This document shows, one piece after another, positions 7,791 through 16,593 of a stretch of DNA of 64,000 bases. The position numbers were made by a program, and so were the translations under genes. Every line of letters begins with the position of its first letter. The first letter of the stretch is position 1. This DNA is from Alteromonas sp. BL110 (GTDB lineage Bacteria; Pseudomonadota; Gammaproteobacteria; Enterobacterales; Alteromonadaceae), in assembly GCF_003443615.1 (NCBI RefSeq), contig NZ_CP031967.1:806001-870000 (forward strand), read 5' to 3'. The notes under the pieces are model-generated. The model did no database searches. It was not told the DNA's origin and saw nothing but the letters and a program-made list of their open reading frames with translations.

Positions 7791-8600
7791 TTACTGCCAT
7801 TTTATCCACGGTCTATAAACGAGATTATGGATAAGCTTCTCACAGGGCTTAGTTTCAGGAGACTTAAATACACAGCTTTCAGCTTCGTTTATATCAACTT
7901 GTGCCACTATGTTAGAAACAGAAACCTCTAAATCTAAGTCAGTATCTAATTGAGTCATTGGCAAGATAAACTCAACGCGATTAGTGAATGCACATGACTT
8001 AGCGGGTGGCGTAGACGCTGACTCAGATGCACATCCTACGCTTCCCAAATGATAAGACCATTTACGTGTTTCTTTACCACTTTTTGAAACATCTAGCCTT
8101 AGAAACTGGTGCCCATTTTGACGACTTGAAAACATCGTCTTATCGTTTAAAGGCGTCTGTTGAGTAAGGGGATCAGCGTGGTTAACATCAAAAGGTAACC
8201 CCATAGTAAAACGGAGGTTAGTTGCTAATTTTAGGAGTTCCTCCGACACATCTAACACTATTTTGCTGTTAGCATCGTCTGGGTTGCTGCACTTAGTGTG
8301 AAACTTCAACAATGCTTCATTCGGCGTTTGCCACTGAGTTTGCTTGAACTTCACCCGTTGCCATTTCCCATCTATGCGCACTTCAGGTTTGCTAAGATAA
8401 AATCCGAAATAATCGATATTCCAACGCTGCTGGCCAATACTCATGAGCATGGGGCATGCGCCTGTATCTACACCCACAAGTTTAAACGGTATTTCTCCGG
8501 CTTCGCGCCCTTTAAGGTTAATAACATCACACCCTACCTGTGTAAGCAATGCAGTAAAAAGCAACGTATATATAGCTTTCATGCGAAAAGGTATTTTCAT
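7791..8600 (-). CDS. MbnP-like lipoprotein (metallo-mystery pair family, partner absent)
   Basis: A 269-residue exported protein. A short signal peptide ends LLTQVGC, a weak lipobox. The core follows the MbnP/four-Cys 'metallo-mystery pair' family: YFGFYLSKPEV, then LPFDVNHADPLTQQTPLND, FLRLDVSKSG, a HLGSVGC loop and CAFTNRVEFILP. In this family the stretch after PLN usually carries Trp residues; here it reads MFSSRQNGHQFLRLD without Trp. Characterised members work with a di-heme MbnH enzyme encoded next door and bind copper. No such gene is nearby, so function here may differ. Extra cysteines near the C-terminus (SCVFKS, KPCEKL) could form a disulfide. Confidence 0.75.
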   Translation of the reverse strand: MKIPFRMKAIYTLLFTALLTQVGCDVINLKGREAGEIPFKLVGVDTGACPMLMSIGQQRWNIDYFGFYLSKPEVRIDGKWQRVKFKQTQWQTPNEALLKFHTKCSNPDDANSKIVLDVSEELLKLATNLRFTMGLPFDVNHADPLTQQTPLNDKTMFSSRQNGHQFLRLDVSKSGKETRKWSYHLGSVGCASESASTPPAKSCAFTNRVEFILPMTQLDTDLDLEVSVSNIVAQVDINEAESCVFKSPETKPCEKLIHNLVYRPWIKWQ

Positions 8601-8808
8601 TTACTTCAATAATTCCTTCAAATATTCCGCAGCCAGAAACCGCTGCACTTTCACCCACTACATAATAGATAAAATGAGTGCATGACTATTGAACGCAATA
8701 GTGCTGCTTTTCGCGTTTATGAGTCAAGGCCGACTAACATACAAAAAGAGTAAATAAGCGTTATTGGGCAAAGAAAGTGTTAGCTTTTCTTTCAGTACTT
8801 TTCCGTAA

Positions 8809-8846
8809 TGCTTTTTTCTAGCGCTTTTTACTAGTGCTTCTTCTAG
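8809..8846. repeat. Imperfect 13-bp tandem repeat, three copies
   Basis: Three consecutive units, 8809-8821, 8822-8834 and 8835-8846, share the form (T/C)GCTT-T-rich-CTAG. The third copy is one base shorter. Probably replication slippage; no function suggested by position. Confidence 0.6.
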
Positions 8847-8971
8847 TAATTAAGGGGGGTGGGAAGTATTGGATTTCGAATAATGTTTGCTAACTCTATT
8901 CATAAAACAAGCAAAACCGCGTCAAAATGAACAAAAATAAAGCAAACAATTCATAAAGCCATCAGCTAGGC

Positions 8972-9000
8972 GTGACAAGGTAAATAAAACTGCTTATACT
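8972..9000 (+). promoter_or_regulatory. Sigma70 promoter of the tRNA gene
   Basis: GTGACA at 8972-8977, a 17-base spacer and TATACT at 8995-9000, followed by a GC-rich discriminator (TGCGCTCGC). GC-rich discriminators are typical of stable-RNA promoters under stringent control. Transcription would start about 60 bases before the tRNA. Confidence 0.75.
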
Positions 9001-9065
9001 TGCGCTCGCTTGTGGTTGTTATGCAAAACAATTTGCAGACAGAATTACAAAGCACATCTCAAAAT

Positions 9066-9142
9066 GGCCCCATAGCTCAGTTGGTTAGAGCATCCGACTC
9101 ATAATCGGCAGGTCCCCTGTTCAAGTCAGGGTGGGGCCACCA
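9066..9142 (+). tRNA. tRNA with CAU anticodon, probably tRNA-Ile2 (lysidine)
   Basis: A complete 77-base cloverleaf including encoded CCA. Acceptor stem GGCCCCA (9066-9072) pairs with TGGGGCC (9132-9138), discriminator A. The anticodon loop reads CTCATAA on a CCGA/TCGG stem, and the T-arm has TTCAAGTC. The CAU anticodon alone fits elongator Met or Ile2. The acceptor stem GGCCCC, with C4-G69 and C5-G68, and the T-loop match the E. coli ileX type rather than E. coli tRNA-Met (GGCTACG), so I favour tRNA-Ile2, which needs TilS to modify C34. Automated pipelines may label it tRNA-Met. Confidence 0.9.
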
Positions 9143-9306
9143 TTTTTCTTAGTGCCACCTACAGATAACACCGCCCCTTTCTTAGGCTTTCCGTTGTACA
9201 CTACTACTCAAATTTGAATTTGAAAAAGCCCCATTATTAAAACTGTAACACCTCATCTGTAGCCTATATCTATTGTCAGTTCACCCATTTACCGTTTTCT
9301 TATTAA

Positions 9307-10494
9307 ATGAAGCACACCATGTCGCGCCATACGTTTTACTCGCTAACGGTTACCTTCACTATTTTGTCTGTTCTTGGCCAAGTCTCTACCAGCATTTATA
9401 GCCCCTTCTTTTTTGACTTAGCGACTATGTATGGCAGTCAGGTGAGCATAATCGAGCAAAGCGTAGCTGTATTTTTAGTCGCGTTCTCAGTTTCACAGCT
9501 AGCGTCTGGCATAGTGTGCGATTACATAAACAAGCAAACATTTTTGTTCAGCGGAATCTTGGTATTTATCGCAGGTACACTTGTTGTGGCGCTTGCCAGT
9601 GAAGAGTCTACTTTTCTTATAGGACGTGTGGTGCAAGGCTTGGGTGGGGGCGTTGGCGTATCAGTATCGCGAGGGCTGTCACGTCAAATATTTAGCGAAA
9701 AGCAGCTAAATACTTCACTTTCACTCATCAATATTGCCTTTGCTATTGCGCCAGCAATAGCGCCTCTAGTAGGTACAATAATCGGCGAATCTTTGGGTAT
9801 TTCCTCTATTTTTTATTTCGTGCTGGTAATGGGGCTACTCGCCCTATTTTTGCTATTCTCAGTGTCTAGCATTCTTAGTTATTTTACACCGCCGGTATCT
9901 AACAATGTTTTTAGTCATACGTTAGTACTTATAAAGAGCACAATAGTAAAGCTTGTCTCGCTAGGCATGGCTAGCGGGCTTTTGTATGGCATTGTGTTTT
10001 GCTTCATAACCATCGCGCCCTCAATGGTAATGCAGCAGTTTGGGCTTTCCAAGACCCTGTTCTCGGTTTACTCACTGCTGGCCACCTTGTCTTTCGTTGT
10101 AGGCAGCGTATTTAATATTCGGCTGAAGTCTTTGTCACCTTTGCAAAAGTTCAGGGTATCTAGTCTCTGTTTAGCGGCACTCTCCATGCTTTTTGCATTG
10201 ACCGTTTTCTTGAGCATAGAGAGTGGGTTAGTCAGTATTTTGGCTTACTGCTATATCACGTTCTTTTTCATCGGTATCGCTATGCCTTGTAGCGTAACTA
10301 TTATGCTGGGCTATTCTGAAACATCTGCTGGTTTTTTAGCAGCACTCACTGGGTTTTTTCATCTGACCGGGGCTGCCATAGGCGCTTATGCAGTGACACT
10401 GCTAACGCTAGAGCCTACCGAGGCTTTTAGTTTAGCAACCTGTGCGCTAAGTATTGCCAGTATCGCTATTTGCTTCACATTAAAAAAACACTAA
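9307..10494 (+). CDS. MFS transporter, Bcr/CflA-like drug-resistance type
   Basis: A 395-residue membrane protein with about 12 hydrophobic helices. The first helix region has SIYSPFFFDLA, resembling the YLPALP motif of Bcr/EmrD proteins; loop 4 has GRVVQGLGGGVGVSVSRGL, the family's antiporter-type motif. These proteins export drugs or small metabolites by proton antiport; the substrate cannot be told. No Shine-Dalgarno is visible before ATG 9307; an ATG at 9319 is a possible alternative. It follows the tRNA by 165 bases and precedes a small beta-barrel gene, with no obvious operon partner. Confidence 0.82.
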   Translation: MKHTMSRHTFYSLTVTFTILSVLGQVSTSIYSPFFFDLATMYGSQVSIIEQSVAVFLVAFSVSQLASGIVCDYINKQTFLFSGILVFIAGTLVVALASEESTFLIGRVVQGLGGGVGVSVSRGLSRQIFSEKQLNTSLSLINIAFAIAPAIAPLVGTIIGESLGISSIFYFVLVMGLLALFLLFSVSSILSYFTPPVSNNVFSHTLVLIKSTIVKLVSLGMASGLLYGIVFCFITIAPSMVMQQFGLSKTLFSVYSLLATLSFVVGSVFNIRLKSLSPLQKFRVSSLCLAALSMLFALTVFLSIESGLVSILAYCYITFFFIGIAMPCSVTIMLGYSETSAGFLAALTGFFHLTGAAIGAYAVTLLTLEPTEAFSLATCALSIASIAICFTLKKH

Positions 10495-10620
10495 TTGATC
10501 GTCCTTCAGGCAATGTCAGTGCAATCACACGTTAAAAACCGCGCTGGCTATATCCAATAAATAAAAACTTCTTGTACTAACCTATTTGGTTTCTCAAAAC
10601 TCATCCCCATAATGTTGAAG

Positions 10621-10648
10621 CTTCCAAAAGTGGTTGGAAGTTTTTTTT
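10621..10648 (+). terminator. Terminator-like hairpin in the leader of the beta-barrel gene
   Basis: CTTCCAA (10621-10627) pairs with TTGGAAG (10634-10640) around a six-base loop and is followed by eight T. It is 126 bases after the MFS stop and ends only 21 bases before the next ATG. It could end the MFS transcript or act as a leader hairpin for the following gene, since a CATAAT -10-like box sits just before it at 10608-10613. Confidence 0.7.
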
Positions 10649-10669
10649 GTTAAAAGGATATTAGAAACA

Positions 10670-11248
10670 ATGAAACGTACTATTCTCGCCAGTATCTTTG
10701 GCGCGCTTTCTTTAAATGCATTCGCAGCTTCGCCTTCATATGACTTCGTTAAAGCTGGGTATGTACAAGCAGATATTGAGGACGCAGGCGACTTCGAGCC
10801 AAATGGTTTTCAAATTCAAGGCTTTAAATCGCTAAACGAGAACGTCTACCTAACAGGTCGTTATGGTCAGCTAAGCGAAGATGTATCTGGTGTTGATATT
10901 GATTTAGACTATGTGTCTGCGGGTATCGGCTACCGTTATGGGCTTACGCAAAATACCGACTTCTTTGGTGAAGTTACTTACGAATATGTAGATGTTGACC
11001 TAGATTCTAACGTTATTTCTGGTGAAGCTGACGATAACGGCTATGGCATTACTGCCGGCGTACGCTCAATGCTTACAGAGCAGTTCGAGCTTCGCGGTGC
11101 GATTCGCTATATCGACATTGAAGAAGATGATACTGCCTTTGAAATTGGTGCAGACTATTTCTTTACGCCGCAGTTTTCATTCGGCGCAACTTATGTCATC
11201 GCTGATGATGTAGACCTACTAGGTGTATCAGCGCGCTACACTTTTTAA
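10670..11248 (+). CDS. Small outer-membrane beta-barrel protein
   Basis: A 192-residue exported protein. The signal peptide ends NAFA before ASPSYDFV. The mature part alternates hydrophobic and polar residues in about eight strands with acidic loops (DIEDAGDFEP, DVDLDSNVISGEADD) and ends in RYTF, the C-terminal aromatic signature for BAM assembly. It resembles OmpA-like or OmpX-like eight-stranded barrels with no attached domain. The ATG at 10670 begins the signal peptide (MKRTILAS) and has AAGGA upstream; the open frame from 10634 would start inside a terminator hairpin. Many acidic loops hint at cation interaction, but that is inference. Confidence 0.85.
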   Translation: MKRTILASIFGALSLNAFAASPSYDFVKAGYVQADIEDAGDFEPNGFQIQGFKSLNENVYLTGRYGQLSEDVSGVDIDLDYVSAGIGYRYGLTQNTDFFGEVTYEYVDVDLDSNVISGEADDNGYGITAGVRSMLTEQFELRGAIRYIDIEEDDTAFEIGADYFFTPQFSFGATYVIADDVDLLGVSARYTF

Positions 11249-11280
11249 TACGCTAGCAGTTAGAAGGCGTAAACACATTA

Positions 11281-11308
11281 AAGCCACGTTTTTAAACGTG
11301 GCTTTTTT
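11281..11308 (+). terminator. Intrinsic terminator of the beta-barrel gene
   Basis: AAGCCACGTT (11281-11290) pairs with AACGTGGCTT (11295-11304), followed by T residues. It lies 33 bases after the stop codon. Confidence 0.9.
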
Positions 11309-11397
11309 ATGCTCAGCGGTTATTAACCCTCATTGATGATATAACTCGGTACGAATCTGCAATTCACAATGTGCTACGTTAACACCATCGCTTTTTT

Positions 11398-12504
11398 TCA
11401 GCCTTTCGGCCTTCCATGCTCTTGTGCTAACGACAACCCATTAGCCGCACCTTCTTGCTCCATATTGAGTGCAGTTATTGGGAACGGTATTACTATCCCT
11501 TCTTCATCAAACCGCTTTTTAAGCATTTTTATAAACGCACTTTTAATAAAGAAGCGGTTAAAGTATTCACGGGTTCTCAGCATCACGGTTAAGTTAATAC
11601 TCGAATTGTCAAAGGTGTGAAACAACACAAAGGGTTGGTAAGTTTCAACCCCGTATTCGTGCTGTTCTAAAATAGTATTGGCTACCTCTAAACAAACCTT
11701 TTCAACATGCTCTAAATCAGAGCTATAGTGAACGCCTACATCTACTGGAACCGAAAGTTCGCGCTCGGGATAGTAGTAGTTAATCAGTTTTGAATTAGAA
11801 AGCTTACTGTTTGGCATAATAACGATGTTATTAGGCAGCATTCTTACCCACGTAGAGCGCCACCCTATCTTCTCAACAAAGCCTTGCTCTCCCGAATCCA
11901 GCTCAATGAAATCACCTATGCGAATGGGCTTATCCATCACTAATTGAATACCTGAGAAGAAATTTTCTAGCGTGGGCTGTAGTGCTAATGCTACTGCAAG
12001 TGACGTAATACCTAATGAAGCAACAATGGGCGTTATCGATACTCCCATAGTGCTTAATATGATTAAAATGGCGAGTACGGCAAACACTGCTCTTACCGCA
12101 CCACCAGCAATAGCACTGGTGTTTTTAACAATGGTTGATTGGTCGCGATAACGGCTCAAGGAATAGGTAACGAAGCGCTCAAAAAAAAGAAATAAGGTAA
12201 TTATAAGACCTGCTTCAATAACAATAGTTAACGCCTCAATAGCCCGTTCATCTTCTATCTGAAATACTGAAACAATACTTTTCACTAACAGCAGGAAAAT
12301 AACCCAAATAAGCAAATTGAGCGGGGCATTTAGTGATAGAACTAGCACGCGATAAATATCAGACATACTGCTACTTTCAGAACGCGCCTTGGCTTTCAAG
12401 CGCACCAAAATAAGGCGTTTAATGATGAAAAGCACAATAACAACACCGACTAATCCGGCTATTGCTAGTACCTGCTTATTTTCAAGAAGTTGGGTGCTAT
12501 CCAC
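11398..12504 (-). CDS. MscS-family mechanosensitive channel
   Basis: A 368-residue membrane protein. Four to five hydrophobic segments lie in the first 190 residues, followed by the MscS pore-lining region (SITPIVASLGITSLAVALALQP) and the soluble beta domain with IGDFIELDSGEQGFVEKIGWRSTWVRM and the IVMPNSKLSNSKLINYY motif. These channels open when membrane tension rises during hypo-osmotic shock and release solutes. The start is GTG at 12504, with GGAG about eleven bases upstream. It is followed by no gene on the same strand within 140 bases; the C-terminal tail (QEGAANGLSLAQEHGRPKG) is short and polar. Confidence 0.92.
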   Translation of the reverse strand: MDSTQLLENKQVLAIAGLVGVVIVLFIIKRLILVRLKAKARSESSSMSDIYRVLVLSLNAPLNLLIWVIFLLLVKSIVSVFQIEDERAIEALTIVIEAGLIITLFLFFERFVTYSLSRYRDQSTIVKNTSAIAGGAVRAVFAVLAILIILSTMGVSITPIVASLGITSLAVALALQPTLENFFSGIQLVMDKPIRIGDFIELDSGEQGFVEKIGWRSTWVRMLPNNIVIMPNSKLSNSKLINYYYPERELSVPVDVGVHYSSDLEHVEKVCLEVANTILEQHEYGVETYQPFVLFHTFDNSSINLTVMLRTREYFNRFFIKSAFIKMLKKRFDEEGIVIPFPITALNMEQEGAANGLSLAQEHGRPKG

Positions 12505-12598
12505 GGCTGACGGTGCTCCTGCGTAAAAAGTGTGATGCTTTTTTTATTAGCTATATGTTAATACGGGAAAGAAGACGCAAAAGGTACACCAATTGTTG

Positions 12599-13003
12599 TT
12601 AGGAATGTGAAGAAAGCTTTTGTAGATATTCCTTTGATAACCATTGATAAGCTTCTTGGTCATCTGTAAAAAACAAGTAATCCATTGAAGCAAGCTCTGG
12701 GATCCGTTGATACATAATTCCGCGGATCACTGGCCCTTTGTAAACATAGGCTTTTGCAATGAGGCCCATTTCGGGAAGGCGTTTAATAATGTGCTTAACT
12801 ATGTCGAACGCTTCGGGCGTTGCGCCCTCTACAAGGCTAATGTCCGCAAGTAAGGCAAAAGGCTTCCCCTTTAACCCCATAACTAATTTGAAAAGGTCTT
12901 CTCGATAGCTTTCGGCGCTACTTTCGTTAAAGATGCCATAAAGCTTAGTTGTTATAATACCATTCGCATAAACTATCGATGCGTTGCTCAGATTTCTCGA
13001 CAT
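12599..13003 (-). CDS. STAS/SpoIIAA-like small protein
   Basis: A 134-residue soluble protein. The layout, with an initial beta pair (SIVYANGIITTKLYG), a helix (SSAESYREDLFKLV), a strand FALLADIS and alternating helices and strands after it, resembles STAS/SpoIIAA-like folds, and the Ser/Thr-rich VEGATPEAF turn is where a phosphorylated Ser could sit. The match is by pattern only and the family is not certain. The ATG at 13003 was preferred to a TTG at 13009; no strong ribosome site is seen for either. It lies between the MscS gene and the PA2778 gene, all on the minus strand, with gaps of about 95 bases each. Confidence 0.62.
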   Translation of the reverse strand: MSRNLSNASIVYANGIITTKLYGIFNESSAESYREDLFKLVMGLKGKPFALLADISLVEGATPEAFDIVKHIIKRLPEMGLIAKAYVYKGPVIRGIMYQRIPELASMDYLFFTDDQEAYQWLSKEYLQKLSSHS

Positions 13004-13101
13004 ATCCAACGTTAGTTTTTCTAAACCCTATTAAAGGATAGCTGAAAAAATAACGTTGGCATTGAATTCGCAAAGTTCTCACTAAGATTCACTGAAAGCT
13101 A

Positions 13102-14043
13102 CTACTCTTTTAGTGCTAGCAACGTGTCGTTACCTGGAAAGCGTGCAAGTGCTTGTTTAAGCACCTCGTTTGCTGACTCAAGTCTATTGCCTTTGCGCAA
13201 TGCAATAACATAGTTGTGCACATACACTTGTTGATGTTGGCCCACGTCATACCCTTTTTCAAACCAGGTTATCGCCAGTTTGTCGCTTCCTTCGATATCA
13301 GGGTGTTCGAGATAATAATTGGCAATCAGAAAGTAGCTTAGCCAATAAGAAGGCCAAGTCTGTGAAGCGGTTTTTAAAAACGCTAGCGACTGCGCTTTGT
13401 CTCCTACTTTAAGCATATCGTAGGCTGCACTTACATAAGTAAAAGGCGTCATCTCAGAAGACGTCACTTTGGGTGGAACCGGAGCTAAATACCAGTAATT
13501 TCCCCTTGCCCAGGTTCGTTCAAAAAGCTCAAGCGACATTTCGTGATTAGGCGTAAGGCCCGTATGTAAAGTGACCGTTCCCCTATCACTATCGAACCCG
13601 ATAACAACAGCGTAGTGCCACTGAGGTATTAATTGGATAGATAAATTTTGAAAAACAATCACCGGGATGTCTTCTTTAACTAACGACATAATGGACGATA
13701 ATGTTCCTCGCTCAGTATATGGCAAGAAACCAAATTGTCGTGTGGCGCTAACCATTTCTAGCTGCAGACTCCCTTCTTTGTTGGGAATGAACAATTTAGG
13801 CGCGATTTCTTGTGGGGAGGTGCTTTTACCATAGTAACCAAACACTTCAGAAAGTGTTGTAGGTCCGCAATAAAACTGCTCTTGGGGAAAAAACGGTACA
13901 GATTCAATAGTGTGAGATTCGGGCAATGAGGCTAATCCCTCTTGCCTTAGCCTGTCAGCTTGAGGGGTGGATTGACAGCCTGAAAGCAAAAATAGAAACG
14001 AAAGGCCTGCTAACATGCAGGCCTTTTTAACTGAATTTATCAT
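13102..14043 (-). CDS. PA2778-family lipoprotein cysteine peptidase with TPR-like tail
   Basis: A 313-residue lipoprotein (lipobox LLSGC, Cys23). Residues 50-190 form a C39/papain-like domain: FYCGPTTLSEVFGYYG with catalytic C59 and WHYAVVIGF with H143. The rest is alpha-helical with TPR-like repeats (YDMLKVGDKAQSLAFLKTAS, then further pairs to the end). It matches the layout I know for PA2778-family proteins, whose partner PA2779 is encoded just upstream, four bases away. The substrate is unknown; a role in processing or handling an envelope peptide is inferred from the peptidase domain and pairing. Confidence 0.85.
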   Translation of the reverse strand: MINSVKKACMLAGLSFLFLLSGCQSTPQADRLRQEGLASLPESHTIESVPFFPQEQFYCGPTTLSEVFGYYGKSTSPQEIAPKLFIPNKEGSLQLEMVSATRQFGFLPYTERGTLSSIMSLVKEDIPVIVFQNLSIQLIPQWHYAVVIGFDSDRGTVTLHTGLTPNHEMSLELFERTWARGNYWYLAPVPPKVTSSEMTPFTYVSAAYDMLKVGDKAQSLAFLKTASQTWPSYWLSYFLIANYYLEHPDIEGSDKLAITWFEKGYDVGQHQQVYVHNYVIALRKGNRLESANEVLKQALARFPGNDTLLALKE

Positions 14044-14047
14044 CCAA

Positions 14048-14428
14048 TTAGCTGTTAACTGGGCGAATAAACGGGTAAACGTCAGTTACACCAATGAGAT
14101 CCAAAATTGCGATAATAGCAAGTACAGTAAGCACTGCGCCTACAACACCACCCGCTGGCGCTTGATTGATTTCATCATTTAGTTGCGCAATCTCACTGTC
14201 GGTCATACCGTTGATTCTGGCAATAGCTTGGTTGCTATCTACACCTAAGCTCACTAGTTTACTCTGCACGTCTGAACGGTTGACCATGTCAATAAGCTGC
14301 TGCTTATTGTAGTGAGCGGCTTGAGTTTGCATTACAGAGTCTGAGCTAATTGCTTCTGCGTGAACACTACCAGACATTAGAACTGTTGCCGAAAAGCAAC
14401 CAATCGCAATTTTTTTTAAAAACTTCAT
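14048..14428 (-). CDS. PA2779-family small exported membrane protein
   Basis: A 126-residue protein with a signal peptide (MKFLKKIAIGCFSATVLMSG ending VHA-EA). The mature part has two helices rich in Gln/Asp (QTQAAHYNKQQLIDMVNRSD and the GVDSNQAIARINGMTD helix) and ends with a hydrophobic segment, GGVVGAVLTVLAIIAILDLIG, that may anchor it in the membrane. This is the PA2779 family layout, always seen with a PA2778 peptidase; the two genes are four bases apart here. The start at 14428 is supported by GAGGGAAA upstream; the frame is open further up to 14533 but that part carries no plausible start signal. It could be the substrate or anchor of the peptidase. Confidence 0.82.
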   Translation of the reverse strand: MKFLKKIAIGCFSATVLMSGSVHAEAISSDSVMQTQAAHYNKQQLIDMVNRSDVQSKLVSLGVDSNQAIARINGMTDSEIAQLNDEINQAPAGGVVGAVLTVLAIIAILDLIGVTDVYPFIRPVNS

Positions 14429-14958
14429 GATGTTTCCCTCTTTAAAATGCACAGTTTTATTCTTGTTGTGCGCTCCCCAATAAACGGTAAGCATGAGTAG
14501 AATAAAACTTCGCACTAACTTCGGCAGACGCATTTGCGTTCTGCAGTTTATTTTCAGTAGGTAAAGCGAGCAAGATTAAGACCAACTAAAGCACTTCTTT
14601 TTTATGGTAGGTAACGTTCAACTTTTTTCTCGATAAAATAGTGCTTTAAGTGGCAGTTATATAAAAACTAGTACAAAAATTTTCATTCTTAGGTTCTTAT
14701 TTGGCTAATCACTCTGTACTAACCTTTATGTAATATTTTCGTTATATAGGAATAATTTGCTCGAGGCTAATGTAGAAATATAGCGGTAAAAAAATACCAC
14801 GCCCTACTTTTTCTTGTGATACCCGCGAAAAAGCTGTTCAAAATTCCCTCGACATAAAGCCCTCAATTCCTTATAGTGCGCGCGCTTTTATATATTAGTG
14901 AAGCGATAACCGTGTTCACTACTATCTCTTCTCATCGTTTTACCCCTGGATACCTGTT
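14429..14958. other. Divergent intergenic region upstream of ybiT
   Basis: 530 AT-rich bases between PA2779 (minus) and ybiT (plus). It holds the ybiT promoter at 14849-14877. I see no other coding or structural feature; the open frame continuing PA2779 upstream to 14533 is not considered coding. Confidence 0.5.
14849..14877 (+). promoter_or_regulatory. Sigma70 promoter of ybiT
   Basis: TCGACA at 14849-14854, a 17-base spacer and TATAGT at 14872-14877, followed by alternating GC (GCGCGCGC). The 5' leader would be about 75 bases. Confidence 0.65.
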
Positions 14959-16551
14959 TTGATTACTACCGCAAATATCACAATGCAGTTTGGCTCTAAG
15001 CCATTATTTGAAAATATTTCCGCAAAGTTCGGCAACGGCAACCGATATGGCCTAATTGGCGCAAACGGTTGCGGCAAGTCTACCTTTATGAAAATTCTTA
15101 GCGGTAAACTTACCCCATCATCAGGTAACGTCTCAATGGCACCGGGTACGAAACTAGGTATATTAAGTCAGGACCAGTTTGCGTTTGAAGAGTTTAGCGT
15201 AGTCGATACCGTGATCATGGGTGACCGTGAATTATGGGAAGTTAAACAAGAGCGTGACGCCATTTACAGCAAGGCTGAAATGAGCGAAGAAGATGGTATG
15301 CGCGTAGCAGATTTAGAGACCCAGTTTGCCGAAATGGATGGCTATACAGCCGAATCCCGCGCCGGTGAAATTCTAACATCTGCTGGCATTGATGAAGACT
15401 ATCACTTCGGTTTAATGAAAGAAGTGGCTCCAGGTAAAAAAGTACGTGTACTTTTAGCCCAAGCCCTATTTGCCGAGCCTGATATTCTGCTTTTAGACGA
15501 ACCAACCAACAACTTGGATATCTACACCATCAGTTGGCTTGCAGAGGAACTTAATAAGCGTAAGTCGACTATGCTTATTATTTCGCACGACAGACACTTC
15601 TTAAACTCTGTGTGCACACATATGGCCGATATCGATTATGGTGAACTACGTGTTTACCCAGGTAACTACGACGATTACATTCAGGCAGCCATGCTAGTTC
15701 AAGAGCAGCTTCATGCAGAAAATGCTAAAAAATCAGCGGAAATTGAAGAGCTGCAAAGCTTCGTAGCGCGATTCTCTGCCAACGCATCGAAAGCAAAACA
15801 AGCTACCTCGCGTGCACGTCGTCTAGAGAAAATTGAACTGGCTGAAGTAAAAGCGTCTAGCCGCCGCAAACCGTACATCGTGTTTAAGCAGCACAAGAAA
15901 CTTCACCGTCTTGCAATCACTCTTGAAGAACTGGGACATAGCTATCCAGACCTTCCGTTGTTCGACAATGCTAACTTATTGCTAGAAGCGGGACAGCGCT
16001 TAGCCATCATCGGTGAAAATGGCGCAGGTAAAACTACGCTTTTAAAATGCCTAGTGAATGACATTGAGCCTAGCGCTGGTAGCTATAAGTGGGCAGAAAA
16101 TGCCGCAATCGGCTACATTCCACAGGACAATGCCAAATATTTTGCTGAAGATATCACTATGTTTGAGTGGATGAGCCAATGGCGCAGCCCGAAACACGAC
16201 GATTTGCAAATTAAGGGCATGTTAGGCCGTTTATTGTTTACTTCTGATGATTTCAATAAACGTGTGCAGGTATGTTCTGGTGGTGAGAAAAACCGTCTAT
16301 TGTTTGGAAAGCTTATGCTTGAAGACATCAACGTATTGGTAATGGACGAGCCAACCAACCACATGGATATGGAATCGATTGAAGCGCTGAACAATGCGCT
16401 GTATAAGTTTGACGGCACAGTGATTTTCGTAAGTCACGATCGCGAGTTTGTTTCATCACTGGCTACACAGATCATCGAGATAAAAGACAAACAGCTGAAC
16501 CACTTCGATGGAAACTACGAAGAGTTTTTGGCCCATAAAGAAAACGCGTAA
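14959..16551 (+). CDS. ybiT: ABC-F ATPase, YbiT type
   Basis: A 530-residue soluble protein with two ABC ATPase domains and no membrane part. The first has Walker [10 protein letters not shown] and Walker [12 protein letters not shown]; the second has GENGAGKTT, signature CSGGEKNR and [11 protein letters not shown] charged linker with [20 protein letters not shown] lies between, as in E. coli YbiT. ABC-F proteins of this group bind the ribosome E site and affect translation rather than transport. The first ABC signature is degenerate ([11 protein letters not shown]), which is normal for YbiT. The start is TTG at 14959: alignment of the first residues with E. coli YbiT ([20 protein letters not shown]) supports it, but the ribosome site is weak. 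Confidence 0.93.
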   Translation: MITTANITMQFGSKPLFENISAKFGNGNRYGLIGANGCGKSTFMKILSGKLTPSSGNVSMAPGTKLGILSQDQFAFEEFSVVDTVIMGDRELWEVKQERDAIYSKAEMSEEDGMRVADLETQFAEMDGYTAESRAGEILTSAGIDEDYHFGLMKEVAPGKKVRVLLAQALFAEPDILLLDEPTNNLDIYTISWLAEELNKRKSTMLIISHDRHFLNSVCTHMADIDYGELRVYPGNYDDYIQAAMLVQEQLHAENAKKSAEIEELQSFVARFSANASKAKQATSRARRLEKIELAEVKASSRRKPYIVFKQHKKLHRLAITLEELGHSYPDLPLFDNANLLLEAGQRLAIIGENGAGKTTLLKCLVNDIEPSAGSYKWAENAAIGYIPQDNAKYFAEDITMFEWMSQWRSPKHDDLQIKGMLGRLLFTSDDFNKRVQVCSGGEKNRLLFGKLMLEDINVLVMDEPTNHMDMESIEALNNALYKFDGTVIFVSHDREFVSSLATQIIEIKDKQLNHFDGNYEEFLAHKENA

Positions 16552-16593
16552 GTAACATTACCTACACACCTTTTAGGTTTTGCTGGTAAACCA

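Larger units (their letters stand above)
8601..9065. other. Intergenic region with triple repeat and tRNA promoter
   Basis: Lies between the MbnP-like gene and the tRNA. It holds the tRNA promoter at 8972-9000 and an imperfect threefold 12-13 bp repeat at 8809-8846. No coding potential worth calling. Confidence 0.5.

Noticed and set aside
9066..9142. Calling the tRNA elongator tRNA-Met from its CAU anticodon
   Set aside because: The acceptor stem GGCCCC and T-arm match E. coli ileX-type Ile2 better than tRNA-Met; kept as an alternative only.
14429..14533. N-terminal extension of the PA2779-like protein
   Set aside because: The signal peptide and GAGGGAAA ribosome site define the start at 14428; the extension would bury the signal sequence.
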